A DNA stretch of 64,000 nt from Stercorarius parasiticus (GCA_013396915.1 VWZL01000810.1:856820-920819); one strand, 5' to 3'; counted from the first letter of the stretch, positions 35,805-48,400 are shown. Notes: generated by a model not told the origin, from the sequence alone. A program made the numbers and translations.

Positions 35805-36755
35805 TGAGAAAGCCAGCCTACATCTCAGCAGGAAGGACGAGGGCAGAGACCCACTGAAGAAACTTAAGAGCAATGCATAAATTAAATCTTAAACTAATCC
35901 TCAAGCTGTGTCCACAGCTCTCGCTTAAGGAAAAGACGGTAGCGGCAACGTCTTGGAGTCACTTAGAGGACTCCTGTCCATTACCACGGAGAGGTGACGC
36001 CGTGAATGATGCAGCAGGCAGAGCTTGGTTTTTCACCCTGGATCTTCAAAATGGGGATTGGCACGTTGAAGTATATCCAAAGCACAGGGGACAGGCTGCT
36101 TTCACAGCAGGACAAGGCCCGCAGCAATTTAAAGCGATGGCTTTTGGCTTGCCACGTTGGAGAGGTTAATGGAGGAGGCATTGGACGGCATGTCTCTCAG
36201 CCTGTTTGTTAAACCGACATGATATCCCGGTGCATGCTAAAAATCTCTGAGCAGGAACTGATAAATGGGCTGCGGCAAGCTCAGGGCTGCAAAGCTGAAA
36301 CTAGACCCAAAGAAATGTGAGTTGTTTCAAAAAGAGCCAATTTACCCTGGGCACGGCGAGGTGGAAGCTGTCACGGCCTAAATGAGAAGAGGAGCTATCA
36401 GGAGCTGGGCCAGCCCCTCACGCGCTCCTGGGCGCAGTTTTGAAGGGCTTTTTGAAGGTTTATTTGCAAGTTTGTCGATAATTCAAAACACTGTGTGGGA
36501 AACCAGCTACAGCCTGGCTCACCCCTGGGGTAAAATGCTTTTATGGGATGGGTGACGGCTTCAGGGCTTCTGCTTTGGGTTCACCCCCACCTGAAAAACA
36601 CAAAGGTCTTGACAGAGGAGCGGCTTTATCGCAGCAAAAACTAAGCGCTGTAGAAAAGAAGCAATTAAACCACTCGCAGTGATTAAGTCCATAAAACATT
36701 TTCACTGCTATTTGTCTGGGAATAACTTGCTGGAAACGGCCAACCTCACTTATGT
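35805..36755 (+). pseudogene. Ty3/gypsy-type pol fossil (reverse transcriptase and RNase H)
   Basis: Several frames together follow the Ty3/gypsy Pol order. RT finger region: an 'IKS*TNPQA' block near 35880-35910 in place of the usual I-(K/R)-P-S-x-S-P-W-A, then KDGS (35932-35943) with the R-x-L spacing that follows it. RT palm: DSCPLPR (35969-35989), 'WFFTLDLQNGDWHVEV' (from 36026), 'AAFTAGQGPQQF' and FGL (to 36151). After a frameshift come ERLMEE, then the catalytic block, where YLDD is replaced by NRHD in 'CLLNRHDIPVHA' (36203-36238), and 'KLKLDPKKCELFQKE' (36292-36336). RNase H: KLSAVEKK (36638-36661), then 'PLAVIKSIKHFHCYLSG' (36670-36720). At least three frame changes and several stops show it is dead. 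In live elements this enzyme makes cDNA from the element RNA. Integrase, gag and LTRs were not found. Confidence 0.85.
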
Positions 36756-37082
36756 GTAATAGGTTCAGGAAGCTGTAGAAATCCCCCGGGACGAGACGCC
36801 AGGCACCCGGGCATCCTGCAGTGCTAGGATTTTGTAATTAAAGGCAGCCCAGAGCCCAGCAAAGGCTGCCCTGACGCCTCGGCTGCAAAGCTGAGCTGGG
36901 AGGCAAACCCCGACCGACGGGGAAGGGCAAAGCACTTCTGCGCAGGAGAACAACCGTGCCCAGAAAAAAAGATGTCTGAGACAATGGAAACCTGTGCTAG
37001 AAAATACATACAGCTCAGATCACCACACACATAGTTACAGGGCTTTTGCTGACTACTGCAGCAAAAAAAGACTTAATTCAAA
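36756..37082. other. spacer after the pol fossil
   Basis: A weak basic stretch near 36910-36960 might be the end of the RNase H/linker region of the fossil, but I cannot support it. CR1 sequence begins right after. Confidence 0.3.
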
Positions 37083-37452
37083 AAGTCTGGAGAAGAGAAG
37101 GCTCCGGGGAGACCTTCCAGCCCCTTCCAGTCCCTAAAGGGCCTCCAGGAAAGCTGGAGAGAGACTCTGGAGCAGGGAGGGGAGCCACAGGATGAGGGGG
37201 AACGGTTTGAAACTGGAAGAGGGGAGATTTGGGTTAGATATCAGGAAGAAATTCTTGACTCTGAGGGGGGTGAGCCCCTGGCCCAGGTTGCCCAGAGAAG
37301 CTGTGGCTGCCCCATCCCTGGAGGGGTCCAAGGCCAGGGTGGACGGGGCTTGGAGCAACCTGGGCTGGTGGGAGGTGTCCCTGCCCAGGGCAGGGGGTGG
37401 CACTGGGTGGCCTTTAAGCTCCCTCCCAACCCAAACCATTCTGTGATTCTAC
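37083..37452 (+). mobile_element. CR1 LINE 3' fragment
   Basis: 5'-truncated copy: it begins in the ORF2 end region ('GAGAAGAGAAGGCTCCGGGG'), passes the conserved 'GTGAGCCCCTGGCCCAGG' block and ends with CATTCTGTGATTCT repeats. No poly(A). Same subgroup as the copies at 40.9, 58.1 and 61.4 kb. Confidence 0.95.
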
Positions 37453-40400
37453 GAAGCGAGGAAGTAACTGAAAAACACGGGAACCACAGCTCAAGGCCAA
37501 GATCTCCATGGTTCGCGTTGACTGAAGATATCTTTAAAATCTGAGAATATAAAACATTTCCTGGTCTTTTTTTTTTTTTGTTAACAGAGAGGCTCACATC
37601 AAGGACATAACCTATGACAATGCATTTGCTCTCTTTCCCGAGGCGACCCCCAGAACTGGGTGCAGTAACTACAGGGGTAAGGGTGGTGGCGCAGAGGATG
37701 CTCACGAGCCCCAGGGCTCAATCTACATCTCTACGTAGTGAACAATGATGAGCTGCCGCTCAACCCCACGGACAACAGCAGTGCAAACCGGGTCTGGGAA
37801 GAACCCGGATATTTTCAGCATCCCCTTGGGTAAAAAAGGCTTGCAATTGTGATTTTGGGGACCCGTCCACCTTTCGCCTCGGTGCTGATGCTCCGGATCC
37901 AGCCAGTTTCCCGCAGGAACCTGCCGTGCTCTGTTAGCCCATGGACAAATGGGAAATTTCCATGCGCAAAGCCCAGCCCCGGCAAGATTTATTTACACAG
38001 GGGTGAGTAGTCCGGTTCCGTGTCTCAGTCTGCCAGGTGACAAATGCCCTTGGCTCCCATTTACTTCAAGATGTGCCAAGAGCCTTTCAGAAATTAAACC
38101 TCTTTATTCCAAGGTAAATGACGCATGTTTTGCTGTACGATCTCTTTGCCTATTATCCACCGTGCCCAGTACTGAATGCAGGTGTCACAGATGGTGCAAC
38201 TCCATCGTACTGAAGGGCTTTCGTCCTCCTTTCTTTGAGCGAGTAATATTTTCTCTCAATAGCAACCAGATCTCTGGGTTGAATTGGCTCAGTCGTGTCA
38301 GGTCACTGCTGCAACGCCCCTGCCTACCAGCACAGATTTCTCTTCTAGCTTACTGTTGCTTTTCCTGGCATTGATTTGCTAATATTTCATTAATATATCC
38401 CTGATATGTGTTCTTTGTATAGCTTGGGAAAAAAAAAAAATGACATCGTTACTCTCGCTCTTTAGATCCGATTGTGGGAGGGAGGTGAAGTGCCACTGAA
38501 TTTATGCTAAGATTTAAAAGGATGCTATCAATTTGAGACTCACAAAGTACTTCAATTTTTATTTTTTTTTTTTCACCTCAGTTAACAATCTAGCAGCACT
38601 GTAGAAGTGAAGGATTTAAAACGATCTAAATTTAGTGCTTCCAGCTCACCCAATGTGATCAGCTCTGACTGTTTGGTGTTTTTCCCAGTGCTTGAGCTCC
38701 TGGAGTCAAGCGATGACGTGACAGTCTCACCTAAAACAAAAGTATGTGTCTAGCCACCAGGCTGCAAAGAAATACTCAAAAATATGAACCAAGTACGACG
38801 GAGAGGCTCAAAAAACAACATGCGCATAAAATTAAAAAGAGATCTTTTTTTTAAAATCGCACGCTTTAACCCAGACTTACAATTTCCAAGCATGTAAGGA
38901 TTAGCCGTGTTCCTTATCTTTTACCGTTTATCCAGTCTGTTCATGTTTCACCCTGAGCTCATCCTTACACATTCAGAGCTGCTACGGCTCCTGATCCGGT
39001 TTACCTACGTGATGGCACCGTTGCATTAAATGATGTTGATTTGCTTGGAAATGCAAAGCTACAAGACACTGCATTATTTCCCCCTTTTCACAGAGGTTCG
39101 AACTAAACCAAAAAAAGGTTTTGGGTGGCAAATGAAACTAGACTTAAAATAGTACGCAAATAATAGTGGTGTTTGCTACCAATTCACTACGCAAAGGTCC
39201 CTTTTATATGCATGAGCATTTTCTCACGCTACAAGCTGAAGAAAAACTAAAGTACGGAGATTTTTTGGAAGTCACATGTTCTTGAAAACCTTCTAAGATG
39301 CAGACGCGTATCATCCATAAAAATACTCCGTAGCAAGCTAAAATCTATCTTTTAAAAACCCAGCTCTAAAATGGCTCAATGGACAAAAACCACTTTTGGT
39401 TTTCAATTTTAATTTTTTTTTTTTTTAAATTGCATCTGGGCTGACAGCTTGAACACTGAGTTGCAGCCCGTGAGACAGAAATATCAACTCAATCTCAACA
39501 GTAGTGCTGCTACCAGTTGCTATAATGATCTTAATCAAAGAGTATTGTGATAAAAAAAGGACTCTGGTTTGACTGCCTTTGGCATATCCTAGATACCAGT
39601 GTCCGGACTTCACATGACGCAGTCGGAGAAGCAAACTTCTCTCTCCGGCGAATCGCTCCCTAATCCATTCTCTAATAAAAGGGTACGGGTACGGCAGTCT
39701 CAATACTCTCAAAACTCCAGGTTATCCCCTTTAAACCCCAAAGTCAGCGAGAAGCCAAGGGGAGAACTGCCGCCTCTTGCCAGCCCTGCAGCAGAACTGC
39801 TGCCTGTCAGGGGGAGAGACGGCACGGGGAGAAAGGAGATGTTAAATGTCTATTAACGCGCACCAACCTTGCGTTTTCCAAACCCAGAGCGCTGCTGATG
39901 GGTGACAAAGCGGGATTTCCAGCCACATTATACCAAGGCAGAGGCACACGCACAGCTGAGCACTGGCCGTTCCGCCATCACCATAGGCAAGAGCATCCCA
40001 GGAAAAAGCCAATGTGAAGGCTAAAGCCAGGGAACCCAGCTAGAAGGTGTTTGAGGAACCCAAGCAACAACTTTTCAAAGTTGCTGATAGTATTTCACAA
40101 TCATCTGGGCTTAAAAGAACAGCTGCCCGCGACCATCTCCCCTCGTTGGATCCCTGCCGTCGCCATCCCCGCTGCCGCGCGTGGTACCCACGGCCCCCGG
40201 GCAGGATCCAGCCCCGCGATGCTCAGAGCTGCACAGGCACAAATTATCCCTGCGGTGAAAATTTCACGGTCTAATTTGTGGCAAAATGCAACAGGTGCTA
40301 CAACACAGGCGGGGGAATGTGAGGAGGAGGAGAGTAACACCAACGGGAACAAGTGCCTACATAGACAAGGCAGGCACAGGGAGATGCTCTATTTAAATAC

Positions 40401-40879
40401 TATGCCAGTTAAAAGTTCAGCAAATAAGTTGATGAAACAAACAATGCGCTCCTACCTCCCACCAGCTGAGAGATATCACGGCAGAAATAGGTCGTGTAAG
40501 TTCAGATAACGAAAGCACATCGTGAAATGCTATTTATGCCACACACAACCCCACACGGCTGTGCATCGGCGAGACAGAGGCAGCTGGGGCACGCTGTGTC
40601 TGTGGGCACGTCAGGAACCGCGCGGAGAGGCTTTCCCTCTGCTGGGCAGGCTGCGGAGGAGGAGCTCTGGCTGCCACCACGAAGTCATGTCTCGTGTGGG
40701 TCAGGCGTGTGCCAGCGCCGCAACGCAAAACGTCTGGAAGGCGTCGTGCGCTTGGGATACATCTGCCTGTACCAACCTTACAACCTCCTGGGAAGCTGCT
40801 CCGCTGGGTGAAAGGAAGAAGGTAGCAAGAAAGCCCACCGTCCGGCATCCTGGGTCAAGCCAACCGAGAAGTCAGAGAG
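37453..40879. other. no gene recognised
   Basis: About 3.4 kb of AT-rich unique sequence with short A/T runs (for example near 38430 and 38565). No coding frame or mobile element could be supported. Confidence 0.5.
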
Positions 40880-41655
40880 AATCACAGAATCATAGAATGG
40901 TTTGGGTTGGAGAGAAGCTTAAAGGCCACCCAGTGCCACCCCCTGCCCTGGGCAGGGACACCTCCCACCAGACCAGGTTGCTCCAAGCCCCGTCCAACCT
41001 GGCCTTGAACCCCTCCAGGGATGGGGCAGCCACAGCTTCTCTGGGCAACCTGGGCCAGGGGCTCACCCCCCTCACAGCAAAGGATTTCTTCCCAATACCT
41101 CATCTAAATCTCCTCTCTCTCAGTTTAAAACCGTTACCCCTTGTCCTATCATTACACCCCCTGATCCAGAGTCTCACTCCAGCTTTCCTGGAGCCCCTTG
41201 AGGGACTGGAAGGGGCTGGAAGGTCTCCCCGGAGCCTTCTCTTCTCCAGGCTGAACCCCCCCAGCTCTCTCAGCCTGTCCTCACAGCAGAGGGGCTCCAG
41301 CCCTCCCAGCAGCTCCGGGGCCTCCTCTGGCCCCGCTCCAACAGCTCCGTGTCCTTCTGCTGTTGGTGCCCCAGAGCTGGAGGCAGCACTGCAGGGGGGT
41401 CTCCCCCGAGCGGAGCAGAGGGGCAGAATCGCCCCGCTCACCCTGCTGCCCACGCTGCTGGGGATGCAGCCCAGGATGCGGGCGGCTTTCTGGGCTGCAA
41501 ACACACATTGCCAGCTCATGTTGAGCTTCTCATCCACCAGCACCCCCACGTCCTTCTCCTCAGGGCTGCTCTCCATCCATTCTCTGCCCAGCCTGTATTT
41601 GTGCTGGGGACTGCTGCGGTCCACTCTCCCTCCTGGGCAGAGGGCACTTTGTCCT
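40880..41655 (-). mobile_element. CR1 LINE fragment, about 780 bp
   Basis: Minus-strand copy. Its 3' end repeats lie at 40880-40900 (reverse complement of CATTCTATGATTCTGTGATT), and it extends into ORF2, where pieces such as 'ESSPEEKDVGVLVDEKLNMS' and '[15 protein letters not shown]' are readable despite frame breaks. A long plus-strand frame across the same bases is an antisense shadow. It is the longest copy of its subgroup here. Confidence 0.94.
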
Positions 41656-43317
41656 GAAAAGACTTGAATGATGATGCTAATAATAACAACTTCTAAAAGC
41701 CCAAATGTATTCATACCAGGGAAAACTGAAAAACAAAGAGTTAGCATCTGTCGCCAGCCCTCGCTTGCCAAGATGCAGCATCCAAAGTACTACTTTGAGT
41801 CCAGATTGGCAATTCTGGGCAAGCCTGGCCAGAGCAGCATGGGTACGTGATCCACACGCGTGTCACCAGCCTGGACACTCTGCCTGTGTCCCCAACACGC
41901 CGGCACCTCCTCCGCCAAAGGGCACCCCGCAGCTTCCCCTCGGGGTGCAGGGGTAGGTCTCCAAAGCTCTCAGGAGGCCAGAGGGCGAGGAGTGCGATGG
42001 ATGCCACGGCTGAAGGCTGCACTCTGCCTGTCAGCGTGGCACATCCCGGCTCCGGCGGCGGGGACCCCCTCCCATAAAATTACTTTTCACTGGGAAGAGC
42101 CAATGTGTTGTGAAGGCACACACGTAGTTTCCTTCAGGCATGGTTTCTAGCGTCCTGCTGGAGCATCCAGTAAGAAAAGCAGCAGAAATTACAGCAATTC
42201 AGCTCACTTCATGGTATCTCTAAAGCACAGATTAATTACCGTGGTGCTGTAGCTCCTGTGCCGGGAGGAGCAGAGGTACGGCCTGGGCAGCTACCAGAGG
42301 GGGCTGAGAGACTGCAGTTACCTCTGTAAATCCACGTTAGCTTTCCTCCCCAACGTTATCAAGCCACACACTCTCCATCGTTTCCTAACCTGCAAAGCGG
42401 ACTACTACTGTCTTTGAAGTTGAGGCTCACTTCGTCGTATTTACCAAGGACGTCAATATATAAGGTGACTTTCCTTCTGTGTGTTATTACTAAAATAACT
42501 AAAGATCACTGGCTGGAGTATTACTGGAAACAAAACAATAACATTTTCATCTCACTCCAGGAAAGTTTCTTTGCTGGACAGAAACATCCTTACCCTTGCT
42601 CCATAATTATTAATAAATAGGGGACGCAAAGCACAAATAGAAATTAGAATAAATGTTCACAGGGAAACACGAGTAGATTTAGGTGCAACTGCAGGCTCAA
42701 GAAAAGCATCGTTTTGCACAGCTGTGATCAAAATGAATATTTCCTCTTTGGGAGCTTCAATTAAAATAGCTGTTTTGTTTGAGCTTCCCTCCTCTGCATT
42801 TAAGTTGCACCAAGTCCACAGCATGGTACGAAGTAGTAAGAGTGGGAAAGACATCACTGGAAAAGGAAAAAACTCGGAAGTGGAACTGGTGGATATTCAC
42901 TGTCCACATCCAGCAAAGTGCCAGCAGTAATCAGTCCTCATCAGCAGTGAAAACAGAACTGATTTTAAAATTCCTTTTATTTAGATAGCATGATGCCATT
43001 ATGGCTATGCTGAGCATTGATGGGAAGAGCTAACAAAATTCCCTCTTTCCCTCTTTTTCCCCTCCCAGTGCCATGTGTTCGGCAGAGGACAAAGCTCGTT
43101 CTCTCACACAGTCCCGCTGGAGGGAGTTGCTGCGGATAAAGATGCTCAACGCAGGCGAAAAGCCCGGTGCCCCTGCCAAACCTGCCAAACCAGGCGGCAG
43201 CGCTGCACCTCATTTACTCATTTACCGACCCCTAGACACATGCGGATGGCTACGTATCACCTCAGGTAGCAGCAACACAGCTGGATGAGATTCTGCCAAC
43301 AAGGAAAAGAGTAGGAA
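41656..43317. other. no gene recognised
   Basis: Unique sequence between a CR1 and a TAT microsatellite; reading frames are short and unlike known proteins. Confidence 0.5.
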
Positions 43318-43341
43318 TATTATTATTATTATTATTATTAT
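43318..43341 (+). repeat. (TAT)8 microsatellite
   Basis: Eight exact TAT units. Confidence 0.97.
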
Positions 43342-43441
43342 ACTGCCTCAAAGCCTTTTTGACCAGGAAGGGATGGATGTCCACAGGAGCGAGGTGGTGT
43401 GGATGGATGCAGGATACACCGGGGGCTCAGTGTCTGGGAGT

Positions 43442-43615
43442 GGTCCAGCAGTGATGGGTGCAGCAGTCATGGATCCGTCAGTGATGGGTCCAGCAGTGAC
43501 GGATCCATCAGTGACGGGTCCAGCAGCGATGGATCCAGCAGCGACGGATCCATCAGTGATGGGTCCAGCAGCGACAGATCCATCAGTGATGGGTCCAGCA
43601 GTGACGGGTCCAGCG
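43442..43615 (+). repeat. 15-bp minisatellite, 11.6 units
   Basis: Units of 15 bp of the form GGTCCAGCAGTGATG or GATCCATCAGTGACG run for eleven full copies and one partial. Towards the end GGTCCAGCA and GATCCATCA types alternate, giving a 30-bp higher-order period. Because 15 is a multiple of three and the unit lacks stops in several frames, frames of about 100 codons appear on both strands; they are by-products of the repeat. Confidence 0.96.
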
Positions 43616-44044
43616 CACCTGGGATGTGTCCCCGCTGCAGAACTGCAGCCAGGATCCAAACCCATCGCCCATTTGTACTGACGCCAGCCTCCAGTAACTG
43701 CTGATAGCGGAGTAACTGAGCTCTCATTACTAAAAAGGCCTTTTTCAAAATATTTGAGCATCTTACATAGGATTGCTATAAACTAGTACCAAAAAAGAAA
43801 GCAAGTAATTACGCTACTGCCTTGTAAGCTTTGATTCTCTGCTGTTCGGGAACGATGTTAGAATTTTTTGTTAGGCTTATGAGGGTAATGCAGAGAACAG
43901 CAAAGGTTTGGAGGTGGGGTGGTCTAGCTTTCAAGCTCCTATGTAAAAAGCAGGTTTTCTTAGAATTTCACAGCCTCACAGGCATGACTAGAGAGGAGGA
44001 GGAGACATTTCTGCCCTTTCCTAGCAGCTTATGTATTATTCCTT

Positions 44045-44088
44045 AAAAAAAAAAAAAAAAAGAAAAAAAAGGAAAAGAAAAGAAAAAC
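44045..44088 (+). repeat. A-rich tract
   Basis: Runs of A broken by single or double G. No upstream retrotransposed sequence was recognised. Confidence 0.9.
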
Positions 44089-44245
44089 TTTCAGAGAAAT
44101 GTGGTGCCTTTATTCCCTTGTGTTGTTTAAACCTTTTTTCATGGCACCACACAATGAGCTTTCTTTGGGAAGTAGAACAGTAGCTTTTCCTTAGACCACA
44201 GTGAAGCAGTTACGGCTTCAGTGCTTTGAGAAGGTGCTGGATGAA

Positions 44246-44371
44246 ATAAAAAAAGGAGGAGAAGAAGAAGAAGAAACCAAAAGAGAGAGAGAATGAATGA
44301 GGGTACAATAGAGAACTTGAATCACTGAGAGAAAGGGAGGGGAAAAAAAAGAAAAAAAAGAAGAAAAAGGC
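44246..44371 (+). repeat. purine-rich (GA/GAA) low-complexity stretch
   Basis: Mixed GAA, GA and A runs, mostly purine over about 125 bases. Confidence 0.8.
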
Positions 44372-45079
44372 ATGAAGTGTAGGTATAATTGCAAAGCACC
44401 GGCACACTTCTGGCACCGGGGAAAAAAAGGAATTGTAGATGATTCCGGAGTATGACAAAGAATCCCTTCAACAAGTTGTCTTTTATCACAACTTTGCTCC
44501 TATACAGCTACACTGCAACAGGGAGAAATTGCATCATGTCAACAGCAAGTTTATAAAGATAAACTGACTCTGAAGACAGTGGAAATATGCTGGCAGTTAC
44601 TTTGTGCTTTGCTTACCACGCGGCAATAAATTCACCGAGAACAGCACAAACAGGATATTAGAAACAAAAATACACTTGCATCTAAAAGGGTCAGCTTCGG
44701 AATATTCCGGGGGGCAGGACCAGCCCCCCGCGGAGGGGGAAGGTCCGAGCCCGGCTCTGCTGCGGAGCATCCCTGTGCCTGGGGAGAGCGTGTGGCCCGC
44801 TGTCACCCTCTCCCCCCGGAGCGGGTTACCGCACCATCCCGATCCCAGACCCCGATCCCCGACAGGGAAAGCCGAGGGGACTCCAATCCCAGCTGTCCTT
44901 TAAAACAGCAGCTCCTGACGCTATCACAAAACACGAAGACATCTTCCTTCGCAGCAAAGACTGAACTCTCCCAATACAAAGTGCAATAACGCTATTAGCT
45001 TACGGCTAAAATATTGACTGCGTAGGGGTGACCGAGTGCCACGTCACATTTTTTGGCGCAAGGACGGGGGCAGGAAACC

Positions 45080-45420
45080 ACTCTCTACAGCTCCCTGAAA
45101 GGAGGGGGTAGCGAGGCGGGGTCGGTCTCTTCTCCCAAGGAACAGGCCATGGGACAAGAGGAAACGGCCTCAAGTTGCGCCAGGGGAGGTTTAGGATGGA
45201 TATTAGGAAAAATTTTTACACTGAAAGGGTTGTCAAGCATTGGAACAGGCTGCCCAGGGAAGTGGTTGAGGCACCATCCCTGGAGGGATTTAAAAGACGG
45301 GTAGACATAGTGCTGAGAGACATAGTGTAGTGGTGGTTTTGTCAGTGTTGGGTTGATGGTTGGACTAGATGATCTGAAAGGTCCCTTCCAACCCAGGTGA
45401 TTCTATGATTCTGTGATTCT
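45080..45420 (+). mobile_element. CR1 LINE 3' fragment
   Basis: 5'-truncated copy from 'CTCTACAGCTCCCTGAAAGG' to GATTCTATGATTCTGTGATTCT-like repeats at the end. By eye it is about 95 percent identical to the copy at 50440-50760, so both belong to one comparatively young group. Confidence 0.95.
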
Positions 45421-48400
45421 AGAACTGTCTGCAGCTAAAGGGAACTTTCACCGCCCCGCGTGGGAACTGGCTATATCCGTGGGGACCAGAGAAACCTTTA
45501 CAAAGCACAAACCCCGGCAAAACAGCAGCTTTGCCCTAACAAAGCCTAAATGATGAATGGGTTAGGAGCTCAGGAATGAAATACTCTTCATCGCCTCTTC
45601 CTCACCACTCGCCGGCTGGGGTGGTTGTGCCATTGTACTGAAGGGCTTCTGCTTCCTTCCAGCGGCTCCTTCGCCCTCCTCCTATCTCACCCCTCCGCTC
45701 CATCCCGGAGAACGCTGCCAGTTTAAATGCAAATAGTGCACATGCAGGCACAGGATCTTTTTTTAAATTCTGAAAGCTGAGACTTCTAAGTTTATCTCAG
45801 AAGGACACTGGAAAGATGAATAGAGAGAAATTATGCAGAGAAAGAGAAAATATTCAAAGAGTAGAATTATGTATGCATAATTGCCTGGCTCCCCGGGGTG
45901 CATGGGCGAGTACACCAAGTCACTTTGTGAAATCATTCCCCCCAACTCCTGTATCCTAATTATAGTGCCGTAAGTGGGGAGAAGCTAATTTTTAAACAGT
46001 CCTGATGGGGTAACTGGAAGAGCCATGAGGATGCTGTTAACCCCTTGCCTACTGCGAGTCTTCGAGTAAAGAAGCAAACACAGAAGAACCAAATGAAATG
46101 CCGGCAAACCCAACGCATCGTCCTCTGGTTGGTTTAAAGGTGTCCACTACGAGAACCAAGCAAGCACAAGCCTTCAGGCTAGAGGAGAAAAAGGGCAGAC
46201 GTGAAGAAACAGGCCAGAATGAAAAAACCACCAGAAAACATGACCTCTGCCCAGACTCCAAAGAAGCACGGAGGCAGCGTTAGGGTGTTTCTGCGTCCCC
46301 TTGCTCTGTACAGCATGTTCTCAGCCAAAAGCTTTATAAGCCCTAAATATGCCTGTAGAGGAACCACTTTATCCATCCAGAAAATGCAGCCACAGCTGTG
46401 CGGTACCTCGGCGCGTCCCCCAGTGAAACAGGACCACACGCAGCAGAAAGAGCTCAGTTCGGTGCTCTCTGAAAGCAGCCGGTTGGGTTTGCACGGGAAG
46501 GACCTGGTTCCAGCGAGGATCTGCTAATACAACACCTTTTTGTGCCCGCACAGGTCACGGACATTGATGCAACAGCGAGTGAGAAAGGTCAAAACTATGT
46601 ATTTTTGATCCATTACCTATGAGATGCTCAAACCTGACTTCTTTCATGGGAAAAATAAAAGGCGGTATAATAAATAAATAAAATAAATTAATAAATAAAA
46701 GGGAAAAATAAAAGGAGAGCCCTGCCTCTAACCCGTGCTCTCGCGCTGCCCCGCGACCGCAGCTAACGCAGAAACCAGCCACCAACCGCCTTTAATTCTC
46801 GCTATGCTCAACAAGTTCAAGCTAACTAAGAACACTCCTGGAAGTCCCTAAACTCTGATATTTTGACTAAAACTGTCACTAGTATTTTGACCAAATTCCC
46901 TTTAAATTTCTCAGCCTGGTAATGTTTGTTCTCATTCACAACAAACCCCTTAAAAAGTTCCAGTTAGCATTGGTTTTCCTTATTGGAATAGATGCAGGCA
47001 GACAATATTAAAAGAGAAAAAAGATAAAATACTCCTTTTACCTGCCCTAGGCAGACTAAGAACTATTTTTTCCCTCAGCCGTGCCTCGCACAATGCCACT
47101 GAAAGTGTAAAACCACCACTTAGGGCTTCCTCGCCGGGGCTGGCACAGCACACGCGCCCGGCTGCGGCTGTTTGAGCCCACTCCATGCAATACCTGGACT
47201 CCAACATCTGTTGCCGGTAGAGAGAGAAAAGCGAAGGCTTACACCCCAGATTGCATTACTTTAAATCCCCCGGGTATTTGGGTCTTTGCATTCCTACCAC
47301 GCTCGTTCAGGGAGCTCCTTTAGTCCCCTCGCTGGGTCCCCAGCAGAAGCCACCCGTGGAGATGGAGGTCCTTCAGCACGGCTGGGTAATGGAAGGTAGA
47401 CACATGCAGTTCCCCTCTCTGAGAAAAGTCACCTCCAAAACTTTATAGATATCCACGGGATTTAAGACCAGAAGACCATTTAAGAGGACCTCCTACAATA
47501 ATAAGCAATTAAATCTTACCCAGTCACCTCTTCCTTGAGGCCAATTATTTGTTCAGAGGAGAATTTCTAGGAAGACATGCTTGACTTCAAGCATTGATCT
47601 CAACATGTGAAGAACTCTCAGCGCAGTCTTACTAGTGATGAACTCTCTGCCAAGCCCATATTAGTATCTAACCCTTATGTTCTGAAAATGAAATATTTGA
47701 GTCAAATTGAATAGTTATTTTTCGGCCAAAGTAATAGACACAATTTTACTACTTAATCCTCTCACATTGTCTGAAGCTCACTCAAATTACAGCCATTTGA
47801 ACTGTGATCTGAGCTCCCCTGTGCTTAACGAACTAATTAGACCGAGGACAGCCAAACTTCCCAACTTCCTGAATACTAAAATCTTCATCTGGCCAAGACC
47901 CGCAGGACAAGCACCACACAGCGTGCGAAGGGGACGGAGAGGAGTGACGAGCAGAAGCAGGTCCCAGGTGGGCGACTTGTCCCCAGGGGCACCCCAAGGC
48001 AGGGATGTAAGGCGGGGGGTACAACCATGACGAGCCGAAAAAAGAAAATTAGTACAGACTGGAAGAAACAGTTATTCTGCTGCAGATTTTCTCTATTTCT
48101 TTGAAAGAAATGTTCTGTTCAGTCTGAAGAAAACACATCATTAGACACACAGAGGACCAGACCTGTGATACCATTCTTGGGGGAGCAAGAGGCGATGGTG
48201 ATGCTCAGGGACTTCTTTATGCAAACCAAGTGACCTGGACCCACCTTTCCCTCTTTCAGAAGAGGGCCACAAGCACCAAAAGAACAGGGTATTCTGGAGT
48301 TGTCACACAGCAAAAATCATTTCAGCACTCAGGCAAAAGTGAAGAAGTTCTAACAGGAGAGCCTCAAAACCCTGTTCTTTAGGGCACTTCCCCCGGAAGA

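Larger units (their letters stand above)
43616..45079. other. no gene; A-rich and purine-rich tracts
   Basis: Contains an A-rich run (44045-44088) and a GA-rich purine stretch (44246-44371). A GC-rich patch with several CpG sites lies at about 44700-44880. No coding sequence was recognised. Confidence 0.55.

Noticed and set aside
39092..39110. tRNA-like GGTTCGAACT motif
   Set aside because: No acceptor stem, D-arm or anticodon arm could be placed around it.
40522..41667. 381-codon plus-strand frame
   Set aside because: Most of it is the antisense of a CR1 copy; the rest is unique sequence with no protein similarity.
43442..43615. CRISPR-like regular repeats
   Set aside because: Units are directly adjacent 15-mers without spacers; the genome is a bird's.
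43373..43761. Repeat proteins of about 100-137 codons on both strands
   Set aside because: They are produced by the 15-bp minisatellite, whose unit length is a multiple of three.
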